Source: Phycisphaerae bacterium
Lineage (GTDB): Bacteria > Planctomycetota > Phycisphaerae > Phycisphaerales > SM1A02
DNA: 64,000 nt
Assembly (NCBI GenBank): GCA_002717655.1
Contig: PBAY01000026.1
Coordinates: 1 to 64,000 of the forward strand
Direction of reading: 5' to 3'
Below the pieces are notes generated by a model, which had not been told where the DNA came from, did no database searches, and worked only from the letters and a program-made list of their open reading frames with translations. Shown piece by piece: positions 1 to 8,261 of the stretch. The number at the start of each line of letters is the position of its first letter. Position 1 is the stretch's first letter. Made by a program: the position numbers and the translations under genes.

Positions 1-90
1 AAGAAAGCCTCGAAGAAGAAGGCCCCAGCCAAGAAGGCCACCACCAAGAAAGCCTCGAAGAAGAAGGCCCCAGCCAAGAAGGCCACCACC
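1..90 (+). repeat. 45-bp perfect tandem repeat, two copies visible
   Basis: Bases 1-45 and 46-90 are identical and encode the same 15-residue Lys/Ala/Pro/Thr block of the DksA-like protein. The array is cut by the window edge, so the true copy number is unknown. Being a multiple of three it can expand or contract without breaking the frame. Confidence 0.9.
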
Positions 91-696
91 AAGAAGGCTG
101 GCAAAAAGGATGCTGCTACAGAGGGCACAAACTCACGCAGACGTCGACGCCAGACGGTGGTCGAAGCTGTTCTTGCATCAGAAACGGATGATCGCGGATT
201 CGTCATCATCAATGGCCGTCGCATTCGAAGAATCTCTGCTGAAGCCACCAAGAAGACCAAACGAAGGTCTTCAACAACAGCAGCAGAAACCAAGAACAAA
301 AGCAACGAGAATGAAAAGCCAGTCAAGACGAAGCTGTCAAAGGCTGACCTGAATCATTTCCGCCTTCTACTGATCTCCAAACGCAGAGAGCTCTTCTCAG
401 CGGTCGACTCCATGGAGAATGAAGCCCTGCGGTCTGATGATGGCGACACCTCGAACATGCCGATCCACATGGCTGATGTTGGATCAGATGTCTATGAGCA
501 GGATCTCATGCTTGGAATGGCTGCGAGTGAGCGACAACGGATCAAGGACATTGACGAAGCGCTCCAACGCATCGTTGATGGCACCTATGGCGTCTGCGAT
601 CTCACCAAAAAAGCCATTTCAAAGAAACGGTTGAATGCCAAACCATGGGCCAAGTATTCAATTGATGCGGCAAGAAAGATCGAGCGCGGCCTGTGA
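1..696 (+). CDS. DksA/TraR-like protein with Lys/Ala-rich N-terminal tail (partial, 5' end missing)
   Basis: The frame is open from the first base, so the start lies outside the window. The visible 231 residues begin with two exact copies of a 15-residue basic block (KKASKKKAPAKKATT), like histone H1-type or AlgP-like tails, then basic linkers. From about residue 113 comes a DksA/TraR-type helical region with the family stretch HMADVGSD and the C-terminal finger region (GTYGVCDLTKKAISKKRL). DksA proteins enter the RNA polymerase secondary channel and tune transcription. The finger has lost three of four cysteines (C-x2-T, then S and A in place of the last pair), so zinc binding is unlikely. 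The basic tail suggests DNA binding (inference). Its stop overlaps the lspA start (GTGA), so the two are probably co-transcribed. Confidence 0.75.
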   Translation, partial: KKASKKKAPAKKATTKKASKKKAPAKKATTKKAGKKDAATEGTNSRRRRRQTVVEAVLASETDDRGFVIINGRRIRRISAEATKKTKRRSSTTAAETKNKSNENEKPVKTKLSKADLNHFRLLLISKRRELFSAVDSMENEALRSDDGDTSNMPIHMADVGSDVYEQDLMLGMAASERQRIKDIDEALQRIVDGTYGVCDLTKKAISKKRLNAKPWAKYSIDAARKIERGL

Positions 697-1367
697 CGAG
701 CTCGTCCAGTGAGCCTCGAGCCTGGTCATCCCTTGCCTGCTGGGTGGTCCTGCTTTCAATCATCACAGTTGGACTGTTTGCTGATCTGACATCCAAATCG
801 TGGGCATTTGAAAACGTTGCAGGAACTCCTGTCACGGTATCCAGACATGCCTTGCTGGACAATTCAGGTTACAACCCGATCCCTCCGCATGAAGGGGTTG
901 TGGCGATTCCCGGCCGTCTGCTTAATTTTCATCTTGTCCTGAATTCCGGTGCCGTCTTCGGAATCGGCAGCGATCAACGCGTCTTCTTCATCTGCTTCAC
1001 GCTGATTGCCGTAAGTGTCGCGTTGTACATCTTCGGATGGCAGACTGATCGAAGAAGCAGACTGGCCCATGTCGGAATCGCACTGGTACTCGCGGGTGCA
1101 CTGGGCAATCTCTGGGACCGGCTCCTGATCGGAAGAGTCCGGGATTTCCTCCACATGTTCCCTGGCCGGGAACTCCCGTTTGGGTTGAACTGGCCAGGTG
1201 GTGGAACGGAGATCTTTCCCTGGGTGTTCAATGTGGCGGATGTCCTGCTCCTGACCGGCATGGCCGTTCTCCTGATCCACCTCCATCTCTCGGACCGCCG
1301 CATCCAAAGAGAGGCGCTCGCCGCCAAACAGCAGTCGAGCAGCACGCCCCCGCCTCCTGCCGAGTGA
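693..1367 (+). CDS. lspA: Lipoprotein signal peptidase (signal peptidase II)
   Basis: Inner-membrane aspartyl protease that removes the signal peptide of prolipoproteins after lipidation, the last step that the window's many lipoproteins need. Conserved blocks are visible: NFHLVLNSGAVFG (about 78-90), GALGNLWDRLL with catalytic D142, and FNVADVLLLTG with catalytic D183. Four hydrophobic segments are evident. At 224 residues it is longer than the usual 150-170, through an N-terminal extension, a longer first periplasmic loop and about 14 extra residues between the two catalytic aspartates. Start is the GTG overlapping the stop of the preceding gene, indicating translational coupling. Confidence 0.93.
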   Translation: MTSSSSEPRAWSSLACWVVLLSIITVGLFADLTSKSWAFENVAGTPVTVSRHALLDNSGYNPIPPHEGVVAIPGRLLNFHLVLNSGAVFGIGSDQRVFFICFTLIAVSVALYIFGWQTDRRSRLAHVGIALVLAGALGNLWDRLLIGRVRDFLHMFPGRELPFGLNWPGGGTEIFPWVFNVADVLLLTGMAVLLIHLHLSDRRIQREALAAKQQSSSTPPPPAE

Positions 1368-1385
1368 TCCATACAGCATCTATTG

Positions 1386-1425
1386 ATGAAAAAAGGCTCG
1401 ATCTTCCAAGATGGAAAATCGAGCC
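1386..1425 (-). terminator. Rho-independent terminator of the tRNA-Ser/tRNA-Pro unit
   Basis: An inverted repeat (GGCTCGAT.TTCCA / TGGAA.ATCGAGCC, 1395-1425) is followed on the minus strand by a run of six T. It sits just past the 3' end of tRNA-Pro, so it closes the two-tRNA transcript. Confidence 0.8.
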
Positions 1426-1429
1426 GGGA

Positions 1430-1503
1430 TCGGGCTGGACGGATTCGAACCGTCGACCTCTTGACCCCCAGTCAAGCGCGCTACCAAGCTGCGCTACAGC
1501 CCG
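1430..1503 (-). tRNA. tRNA-Pro (anticodon GGG)
   Basis: The acceptor stem CGGGCTG/CAGCCCG pairs perfectly, the T arm carries GGTTCGAATCC, and the anticodon stem CTTGA/TCAAG holds loop CTGGGGG, giving anticodon GGG. Discriminator base A. The 3' CCA is not encoded. It lies 42 nt downstream of tRNA-Ser on the same strand. Confidence 0.95.
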
Positions 1504-1545
1504 CACTCTGAATTGTGACATTCAACGCGATCGTTGAATGCAAAG

Positions 1546-1632
1546 CGGACAGGGTGGGATTCGAACCCACGGTACGCAAAAACGTACACACGCTTTCCAA
1601 GCGTGCTCCTTAAGCCACTCGGACACCTGTCC
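1546..1632 (-). tRNA. tRNA-Ser (anticodon GGA)
   Basis: Class II tRNA of 87 nt with acceptor stem GGACAGG/CCTGTCC, a long variable arm (GTACG/CGTAC), T loop GGTTCGAATCC and anticodon loop TTGGAAA (GGA). Discriminator base G as expected for serine. CCA is not encoded. First gene of a two-tRNA unit. Confidence 0.95.
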
Positions 1633-1863
1633 AGAGGGGACATAGCTTAGCAGGACCCCGGCCAGACGATGCAAGACAATTCACCCGCCCCGGCAGATCT
1701 CCCCCACAGGGCTGTCGTGAGGGTGGCATGCTCGCGGAAAACCAGTTTCCGAGTCTGGATGACCACCGATAACAGCGGCGGTCTTGGTTGTCACCAAGGC
1801 AGGATGACCAGACAATCAACTGGACATGGTTCCTTCACTCGACATCTCAAACGGCCTCCCTGA

Positions 1864-2604
1864 ATGGACAGCTCACTCATGAATACGGAGCCCATTCAGG
1901 GATTTCTGATCATCGACAAACCTCTCGGCCTCAGTTCCATGAAAGCGCTGGCACGGGTGCGGGTACTGGCTCGTGATACGTCTCAGGGCGGCAAGAGTGG
2001 ACACGCTGGAACACTGGATCCACTTGCAACCGGAGTCCTTGTGATTGGATTTGGGCGGCCTGCAACTCGACAACTGGCCCGAATCATGGGTGCTTCGAAA
2101 CGCTATCTCACCACCGTCGACCTTTCCGCCTTCAGCCCCAGTGACGATCTGGAACACGAACCCGAACCGGTTGAAATCGAGAAGATTCCGGATGCTGAAA
2201 CAGTGCAAGCCGCCATTGAAGGATTCAAGGGTGAGATCATGCAGGCTCCACCCACGTTCAGTGCGATCAAGGTTGATGGCAAACGTGCCTACCAGCTGGC
2301 TCGAAAGGACAAGATCAAATCATTGGATGCCAGGCCGGTCATCGTGCATGACATCCACATGGTTGAGTACCAGTGGCCCACGGTCACCATCGACGTGCAC
2401 TGTGGCAAGGGTTTCTACGTCCGATCTCTGGCACGTGATCTGGGCGCCGCACTTGGAACCGGCGGCTTCTGTCGGTCAATCCATCGAACGGCCGTCGGAC
2501 CATTTGGCATTACTGATGCCACTGCTTTCAAGGATCTGCCTGATTCCATCCAACAGAAGGATCTCGTGAGCATTGAAGATGCCCTGGGCATGCTTGAAGA
2601 CTAG
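1864..2604 (+). CDS. truB: tRNA pseudouridine(55) synthase
   Basis: Converts U55 of the tRNA T loop to pseudouridine. The signature GHAGTLDPLATGVLVIGFG carries catalytic D52, and the early GFLIIDKPLGLSS block and later KGFYVRSLARDLG block are typical. At 246 residues it is the short form, ending soon after the catalytic domain with at most a reduced PUA-like tail. The first ATG is used here; an ATG five codons further in is equally possible because neither has a clear ribosome-binding site. It stands alone downstream of the tRNA unit, which runs the other way. Confidence 0.92.
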   Translation: MDSSLMNTEPIQGFLIIDKPLGLSSMKALARVRVLARDTSQGGKSGHAGTLDPLATGVLVIGFGRPATRQLARIMGASKRYLTTVDLSAFSPSDDLEHEPEPVEIEKIPDAETVQAAIEGFKGEIMQAPPTFSAIKVDGKRAYQLARKDKIKSLDARPVIVHDIHMVEYQWPTVTIDVHCGKGFYVRSLARDLGAALGTGGFCRSIHRTAVGPFGITDATAFKDLPDSIQQKDLVSIEDALGMLED

Positions 2605-2771
2605 CGTTTCAGTGGCGTCGCCGGAATGTCCTGCCACGTGAGCCCTGATGGCCCATCGGCCCATGAGCGCGACCACGCTTGCCGAAGACATGGCGATTGA
2701 AACAGAACTGACGCGATGAATGAAATGACGGGCTGACCGGAAGGCCGGCCATCATGAGTCTGAAGATGAAC

Positions 2772-3404
2772 TCAATCTCGAAGTTCGACAGTCCAATACG
2801 CTTCATTCAGAAAAACCTTCCAGACTTCATAGTGCTTGCGACGAAGTGAGAGTGCTCGATCAGGACAATGGCGAGGCTGCACGGGACGCGTAATCAGACG
2901 CATGCCTGCTTCACGAGGGGTTCGACTTCCCTTGCGGGTATTGCATGACACGCATGAACACACCAGATTTTCCCAGCTGTTGCCACCGCCACGTGAAATG
3001 GGAACGACATGATCAATCGAAAGACCCGCAACAGGAAACTTCTTGCCGCAGTACTGGCACTTGTTGCGATCCCGTGCGAAGAGATTTCGCCTGTTGAGAC
3101 GAACCTGAAAATCGGGCTGGCGATTGGATGAGGTGATCCGGATGATGGTCGGTGCGGCGACATAACTGCTCGCCGCGCGAATCCACTCGTGCTCACTCAA
3201 TTCATAGCGACGTTGAAGATCCGCGATCTCCAGCCATGATGAGATGTCAAATGTCTCGTAACGTCCCTGATTGACCGAAATCACCTCGGCAATCTGACGG
3301 AAGAGAAGTACGAAGGCCTCTCTCACCGGAACCACTCTGACCGCCGTGTAGCCACGGTTGAGAACCAGTACAGGTTCATTCAGCACTGATGAAATGGCGG
3401 TCAT
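2772..3404 (-). CDS. HNH endonuclease family protein
   Basis: Protein of 210 residues with the McrA-like HNH fold: CQYCG (C116, C119), SIDHVVPISRGG with D131/H132, and ENLVCSCVSCNTRKG carrying the second Cys pair and the HNH asparagine. The N-terminal half (EPVLVLNRGYTAVRVVPVREA) matches a widespread subfamily whose biological target is not established; it usually stands outside restriction systems. Start chosen at the ATG preceded by AGGAGG 12 nt upstream rather than an earlier in-frame codon without one. No methylase or mobile element is adjacent. Confidence 0.85.
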   Translation of the reverse strand: MTAISSVLNEPVLVLNRGYTAVRVVPVREAFVLLFRQIAEVISVNQGRYETFDISSWLEIADLQRRYELSEHEWIRAASSYVAAPTIIRITSSNRQPDFQVRLNRRNLFARDRNKCQYCGKKFPVAGLSIDHVVPISRGGGNSWENLVCSCVSCNTRKGSRTPREAGMRLITRPVQPRHCPDRALSLRRKHYEVWKVFLNEAYWTVELRD

Positions 3405-3512
3405 GAAGAACGCGAACCTCCTGAGAACAGAATGGCCCGGTATGCCCAAGAGGCAAGTCCATCATGCTCCCCTGAGGTATTTATATCGAACTCAGGGCCC
3501 CATAATCAACAG

Positions 3513-3554
3513 CAGAAAGAGTCTGAATTCATATTGAATCCAGACTCTGTTCTG
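3513..3554 (-). terminator. Strong hairpin between prolyl isomerase and HNH gene (no T tract)
   Basis: Nested inverted repeat CAGAA-AGAGTCTG-A-ATTC / GAAT-C-CAGACTCT-G-TTCTG around a 5-nt loop. It lies about 45 nt past the stop of the prolyl isomerase gene. There is no T run on either side, so it may be a terminator core, an mRNA-stabilising hairpin or a processing site rather than a classical intrinsic terminator. Confidence 0.45.
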
Positions 3555-3600
3555 CTCAAGTCTGCTGATTTTGACGATTATTCGAGTCTCAAGTGCCAAT

Positions 3601-4764
3601 TCAGCGGCCAGGCTTGATGCCCAGAAGCTCGATGTCGAAGACAAGCGTGGCGTTCGGTGGAATGGCTCCAGCGGCACCACGTTCCCCATAACCCCAAGGA
3701 GTGGCTGGAATCAGAAGCTTCCGCTTCTCGCCCACCTTCATCTTTGAGACCCCAAGCGTCCAGCCTGGAATGACTCGGTCCAATGGGAACTCGATTGGCT
3801 GACCTCGATCAAGGGAAGAATCGAACTTGCTGCCGTCCAGAAGATAGCCCGTGTAGTGCACCTTGACCGTGTCGGTCATCTTCTGAGGCTTCGCTGCATC
3901 GGCTGCACCTTCCTGAAGGATCCACCATTTCAGCCCATCCTGTTCACCGTCTGCGGCACGACTGACCGAGTCGCCCGGCAGTTGCTCCGGCTTCACGTCC
4001 GTCGTCGTCAGATCCATCTTTGGCTTGCTTGCACGAATCTCATTTGCTGTTGGCTCTGTCACTGTTGATGCCTTTCCGCCATCGGCGACGACCAGTTTCT
4101 CCGCCTCGGCCTTGTCAATCTGGGTCACACTCTTGATGACGATCTGGTTCGTAGGAGAATCCGTGAAGGGGCCGCCTCGGTTGGTCTTCGGTGTCTTTTT
4201 GATCTCATCAACCACCTTCTGCCCGGCAATCACATGTCCGAAGACTGCATATCCTGCAGGATTGCGAGCATTCGGGTTCAAGTTGTTGTTGTCCTTGACA
4301 TTGATATAGAACTGATTCGTCGCGGAGTTGGGATCCTGAGTCCTGGCCATGGCAATGGTGTAGCGATCATTGCGAAGACCGTTGGTGGACTCATTCCTGA
4401 TGGGCGCCTTGGTTGGACGCTTCTGAAGATCAACTCCGAAGCCGCCGCCCTGAATCATGAATCCATCGATCACACGATGGAAGATGGTGTCGTTGTACGC
4501 GCCATCCTTGGCATAACTCAGGAAGTTCGCGGTCGAAAGTGGTGCAAGTGTCGCATTGAGCCGAAGAACGATGTCGCCCTTGTCGGTTTTCATCAAGGCA
4601 TACTCATAGGTATCACCTTTGATGACATCTTCAGCCGCATCGACTTTGGAACGTTCAGCATCGGCTTCCTTTGAAGCACCGTCCTGAGCCTGAGCACAGT
4701 TGAGCCCAGTAAATCCCAGTATGAAAAGGGTCAGGAAGCACAACAGGTTGGTCGACAATCGCAT
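3601..4764 (-). CDS. Exported two-domain peptidyl-prolyl isomerase (cyclophilin + FKBP)
   Basis: Begins with a Sec signal peptide (LLCFLTLFILGFTG, cleavage likely after AQA). A cyclophilin domain follows at about residues 50-215, with FHRVIDGFMIQGGG containing the catalytic arginine, and NPAGYAVFGHVI. After a linker comes an FKBP domain at about 285-387 (VKVHYTGYLLDGSKFDSS, WGYGERG, IPPNATLVFDIELL). Both halves look catalytically intact. Together they speed cis/trans proline isomerisation of periplasmic or outer-membrane clients. Fusions of the two immunophilin families are uncommon in bacteria. Start set at the ATG just before the signal peptide; an earlier in-frame start would bury the signal. 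Confidence 0.9.
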   Translation of the reverse strand: MRLSTNLLCFLTLFILGFTGLNCAQAQDGASKEADAERSKVDAAEDVIKGDTYEYALMKTDKGDIVLRLNATLAPLSTANFLSYAKDGAYNDTIFHRVIDGFMIQGGGFGVDLQKRPTKAPIRNESTNGLRNDRYTIAMARTQDPNSATNQFYINVKDNNNLNPNARNPAGYAVFGHVIAGQKVVDEIKKTPKTNRGGPFTDSPTNQIVIKSVTQIDKAEAEKLVVADGGKASTVTEPTANEIRASKPKMDLTTTDVKPEQLPGDSVSRAADGEQDGLKWWILQEGAADAAKPQKMTDTVKVHYTGYLLDGSKFDSSLDRGQPIEFPLDRVIPGWTLGVSKMKVGEKRKLLIPATPWGYGERGAAGAIPPNATLVFDIELLGIKPGR

Positions 4765-4902
4765 GACTGACTCACTTGCATTCGAATAACAGAACAAGGC
4801 TGCCACGCCATGTGGCCACCAGACCCTACAGGTTACCCCGCCAGAGGTTTCAGGGGGTAAATGGGGCCTTCAAATCGCCCTCACGGGGCCTTCAACAATG
4901 TT

Positions 4903-5364
4903 TCAGATCGGCGTATCACGCTGGATTCGAATCGACTCGATCGGAACCAGCTTGCCCTGCCCCATCCCGGGGCACGGTGTCGTTCTTCGAGCCTCCTCCC
5001 AGGCTTCCCGCGATTTCAGATTCTCATCCCAGAATGGCCAGGTACGGCATTGACTGGGCCGGGATCCATAGAGTTGGCAGATGGCACGCCCTGGGGTTGA
5101 CTCACGATCAAGAAAGACGCAATCCCAGCCGAACTCGGTGAGATGCTCCTTCAAGGACCAGTTCCCATGCAGCTTTCTCGCCCAGGTCGACATGAAATCC
5201 GGAACAGACATGCCAAGCTCCGTTGCCATGGCTCCCGCTTCCTTCTTGGTGAACCAGACAGCTCCTGGTGGCCCCGTACAGCAGTTGCCGCACTGCGAGC
5301 ATTCGAATCGAAGCCCATCCCGGTACCACTCCTGATCTGCAGGGGTGTTGGACGAGTCAGACAT
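4903..5364 (-). CDS. YkgJ-family cysteine-cluster protein
   Basis: A 153-residue protein with the Fe/Zn-chelating cysteine pattern of the YkgJ/PF03692 family: CSQCGNCCTGPPG near the start, then DCVFLD, CQLYGSRPSQCRTWPFW and a late TPCPG. Members may bind an iron-sulfur or zinc centre; substrate is unknown. The start overlaps the end of the upstream gene by 8 nt, so the two are probably translated together. An upstream extension within the other gene is possible but lacks family similarity. Confidence 0.82.
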   Translation of the reverse strand: MSDSSNTPADQEWYRDGLRFECSQCGNCCTGPPGAVWFTKKEAGAMATELGMSVPDFMSTWARKLHGNWSLKEHLTEFGWDCVFLDRESTPGRAICQLYGSRPSQCRTWPFWDENLKSREAWEEARRTTPCPGMGQGKLVPIESIRIQRDTPI

Positions 5365-6352
5365 GCCGCCCCCCACTGCCGAGTGGATCATCCATTTCTT
5401 CAATCTCGAATGACAGGATGTCAGCCTTCGTGAAACGCGGTGACAGATCCACCATCGACTCGGGACGATCATCAAATGCGACTCGATCGACTGTATAGAA
5501 ATCAATCACGAACCAGTTACTGGTTGATTCCACTTTGTTCTGAATCAAAGATTCCAATTCATTGCGGCTCTTGGAGACCGCCCATGCCGTGACACAGGCT
5601 GATTGGATCTGGGCAGGATCTTCCGCGGCCAGCAAGGCTGTGACAAACCAGAGCGTATGGCCCAACTCTCGACCTGCAGAGTCCAGATTTCGATCAAACT
5701 CTTCATCCAGCATCAGATCCCAACCATCTCGCAAGGTAAGCAGAAGTTGATCAAGATCACAAAGCAGATCTGGATCCTCAACCAGAATCGGCCTGACAAG
5801 AGTTCCTTCAAGTTGATGCTCTGGAACAGCGATCTCATGTTCGTCGCGCTCGACCAGATCATGACTGGCCAGAATACGATCAACTGCTTCACGACCTTCA
5901 GGCTCGACATGGACCGTGACACGCTTGTCCTGATCGATGAAGATTTCCAGAAACGGCTTACTTGTATTGACTCCAACCGCCAGTGAAGCATCTTCGAGAA
6001 AGATTGCTTCATAGCATTGCCAGATTTCAAGGAAGGACTCTCGTGAAATCACCTGTTGACTGAGGAAGACGTCGACCGCCCGATAGGCATCTCTGGATCC
6101 AACTTCGACAATGCCCGCAACCTGATCAGGCAGCAACTCGAAGAGGGAATCCACAAGCGGCTTGAGTCGCTCATGAGAGACTGCCACGAAATAGCTGTAG
6201 GTATCAGATCCCTCCGACTCTCCTTCCATCCAGGCGACTGCATAGCCCTGACACGGGGGGCAGGCAGCGGTCGCCTCGACTCCCAGAGGGAATGAAAAAC
6301 CGTCGACATCGACTCGCTTCAGGTCGGATCGGATTCGGAAGGCGTCAGACAC
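5357..6352 (-). CDS. Conserved hypothetical acidic protein
   Basis: I do not recognise this 331-residue protein. It is acidic, soluble (no signal peptide or membrane segment), and has an early CPPCQ pair plus a segment SRELGHTLWFVTALLA that looks like a buried helix. It is first gene of a two-gene unit with the YkgJ-type protein, reading away from the symporter gene with about 120 nt between the start codons. Function unknown. Confidence 0.7.
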   Translation of the reverse strand: MSDAFRIRSDLKRVDVDGFSFPLGVEATAACPPCQGYAVAWMEGESEGSDTYSYFVAVSHERLKPLVDSLFELLPDQVAGIVEVGSRDAYRAVDVFLSQQVISRESFLEIWQCYEAIFLEDASLAVGVNTSKPFLEIFIDQDKRVTVHVEPEGREAVDRILASHDLVERDEHEIAVPEHQLEGTLVRPILVEDPDLLCDLDQLLLTLRDGWDLMLDEEFDRNLDSAGRELGHTLWFVTALLAAEDPAQIQSACVTAWAVSKSRNELESLIQNKVESTSNWFVIDFYTVDRVAFDDRPESMVDLSPRFTKADILSFEIEEMDDPLGSGGRHV

Positions 6353-6472
6353 ACTGCCATCCTATCGCCATATCAGCAGACAGCCCGGACTCTGCAAGCG
6401 ATTGAGGTCTCCCGTTATGATGCCAACGTGCCGTGAAACTCCCTTGATCCAGCTTTGGAGGCCGTACCAAGC

Positions 6473-8233
6473 ATGTCGCAACAACGATCTCACTGGGGCA
6501 GCCGCTTTGGCTTCATTCTGGCCGCCTCCGGCTCCGCTGTCGGCCTTGGCAATATCTGGAAGTTTCCATACATCACTGGCGAGAACGGTGGCGGTCTATT
6601 CGTCCTGATCTATCTCGCCTGCATCGTCCTCGTAGGCCTGCCCATCCTGATCGCTGAAATCATGATCGGCCGGGCTGCACAGACTCAAAGCATTCTGGCT
6701 TTCAACAAACTTCTGGGTGGCCGTTCGGTCTGGAGCATTGTTGGATGGTTCGGTGTCATCGCAGGCTTCATCATCCTGTCCTACTACATCGTGGTGGCAG
6801 GCTGGGCGATGGATTATTCACTCAAGTCCGTCGTCGGCTTCACAACCCCGATTGCGGAGAAGGCAGAAGAAGAAGCGCTCATCTATCGATCGACAGCCAC
6901 GATCGACGACATGCAGGTCATGGTCATCGATGACATGACCCGGCTTGATCTGGATCGTGCCGAACGCAATTGGAGACGACAGTTCTCGCCCTCAACCTGG
7001 GACAACTGGACGGACTACGACGCCGCCATCAAGGCCGGCGGCGATGACAAGAAGCTCCGCGAACACGCTGGACTTGCTCAGGCGGCTGATATCGTCATTG
7101 CCGCTCAACCGGACCTCGAATCAACCAGAGCCACGATCAAGGGTGAAGCTGCCGATGCGGTCGCCGCCATGACACCCGTGGAACTGCGGGATCAGGCTGA
7201 GGATCTCTATCGGCGAAGCAAGATCAACGAGGGCGTCACCACGGTCTTCCTTGGACTTCTGGGAGACGGTTGGACCAGCACCTTCTGGGCCGCGCTCTTC
7301 ATGTTCGTGGCCATCATCGTGGTGGCCAATGGCATCGGTTCGGGCATTGAACGAACCTGTCGCATTCTGATGCCACTGTTGATCCTGTGCATTCTTCTGC
7401 TGGTGGTCTACGGCTTCTTCCAGACAGGATTCAGCCGAGCGGTCTCCTTCGTGTTCGAACCAGACCCCACCGGACTTGAACCCAAAGGTGTACTGGAAGC
7501 ACTTGGCCATGCCTTCTTCACATTGTCACTGGGCATGGGTGCCATGATCACCTACGGCTCGTACCAGAAATCCCAGAGTGGAGGACTGGTCAAGGAGTCG
7601 ATTGCGATCGCCGGACTGGATACCGGTATCGCGTTGCTGGCCTGCATGATGATGTTCCCCATCATCTTCTCGTATGGACAGGATCCAAGCGGCGGCCCAG
7701 GCCTGGTGTTCATGAGCATGCCACTGGCTTTCGCGGAAATGGGTGAAGTCGGCATGCTGCTTGGCATCGTCTTCTTCGGGCTGCTGGTCTTTGCCGCACT
7801 GACTTCCGCCATTGCCCTGCTTGAAGTCGTCGTGTCCTATCTGATCGACGGCAGGAACTGGTCGCGAACCAAAGCGGCATGGATTGTCGGCGGCGCCATC
7901 TTCGGCTTCGGAATCGTAGCCGCCTTCGCCAACAGCGCAGGCTTCAAGATGGTCTCCTGGCTGCCGGGCTACGGACAGAACTACTTTGACACCATGGATC
8001 TGCTGACCAGCAACTGGATGCTGCCGCTTGGTGGCCTGCTGGTCTCGATCTATGCCGGATGGGTGCTTCCTGCACGCATTCGAAACGCGGAACTTTCGGA
8101 TCTCAACGGCTTCTGGTCCAGCACCTGGCTGTTCCTCGTACGGGTCGTCGCACCTGTTCTGGTGGTCATCGTGCTGCTGGACAAGATCGGCCTGATCAAC
8201 GTCGATGAGATCTCCTATCAACTGATGCACTGA
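6473..8233 (+). CDS. Sodium-dependent neurotransmitter-symporter family transporter (NSS/SNF)
   Basis: Na+-coupled uptake of an amino acid or amine. The TM1 signature GSAVGLGNIWKFPY and the following GGGLFVLIYL are characteristic of the LeuT-like NSS family, and later helices match (ALTSAIALLEVVVSYLID). At 586 residues it is longer than usual bacterial members (about 450-510) because of a hydrophilic, helical insertion at roughly residues 120-250, between TM3 and TM4, on the outside. Start is the ATG preceded by GGAG; an earlier TTG lacks a site. Followed 28 nt later by an alanine-type symporter, likely one operon. Confidence 0.9.
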   Translation: MSQQRSHWGSRFGFILAASGSAVGLGNIWKFPYITGENGGGLFVLIYLACIVLVGLPILIAEIMIGRAAQTQSILAFNKLLGGRSVWSIVGWFGVIAGFIILSYYIVVAGWAMDYSLKSVVGFTTPIAEKAEEEALIYRSTATIDDMQVMVIDDMTRLDLDRAERNWRRQFSPSTWDNWTDYDAAIKAGGDDKKLREHAGLAQAADIVIAAQPDLESTRATIKGEAADAVAAMTPVELRDQAEDLYRRSKINEGVTTVFLGLLGDGWTSTFWAALFMFVAIIVVANGIGSGIERTCRILMPLLILCILLLVVYGFFQTGFSRAVSFVFEPDPTGLEPKGVLEALGHAFFTLSLGMGAMITYGSYQKSQSGGLVKESIAIAGLDTGIALLACMMMFPIIFSYGQDPSGGPGLVFMSMPLAFAEMGEVGMLLGIVFFGLLVFAALTSAIALLEVVVSYLIDGRNWSRTKAAWIVGGAIFGFGIVAAFANSAGFKMVSWLPGYGQNYFDTMDLLTSNWMLPLGGLLVSIYAGWVLPARIRNAELSDLNGFWSSTWLFLVRVVAPVLVVIVLLDKIGLINVDEISYQLMH

Positions 8234-8261
8234 GCTTGATGAACCCTGAAACGGAGTAGAC

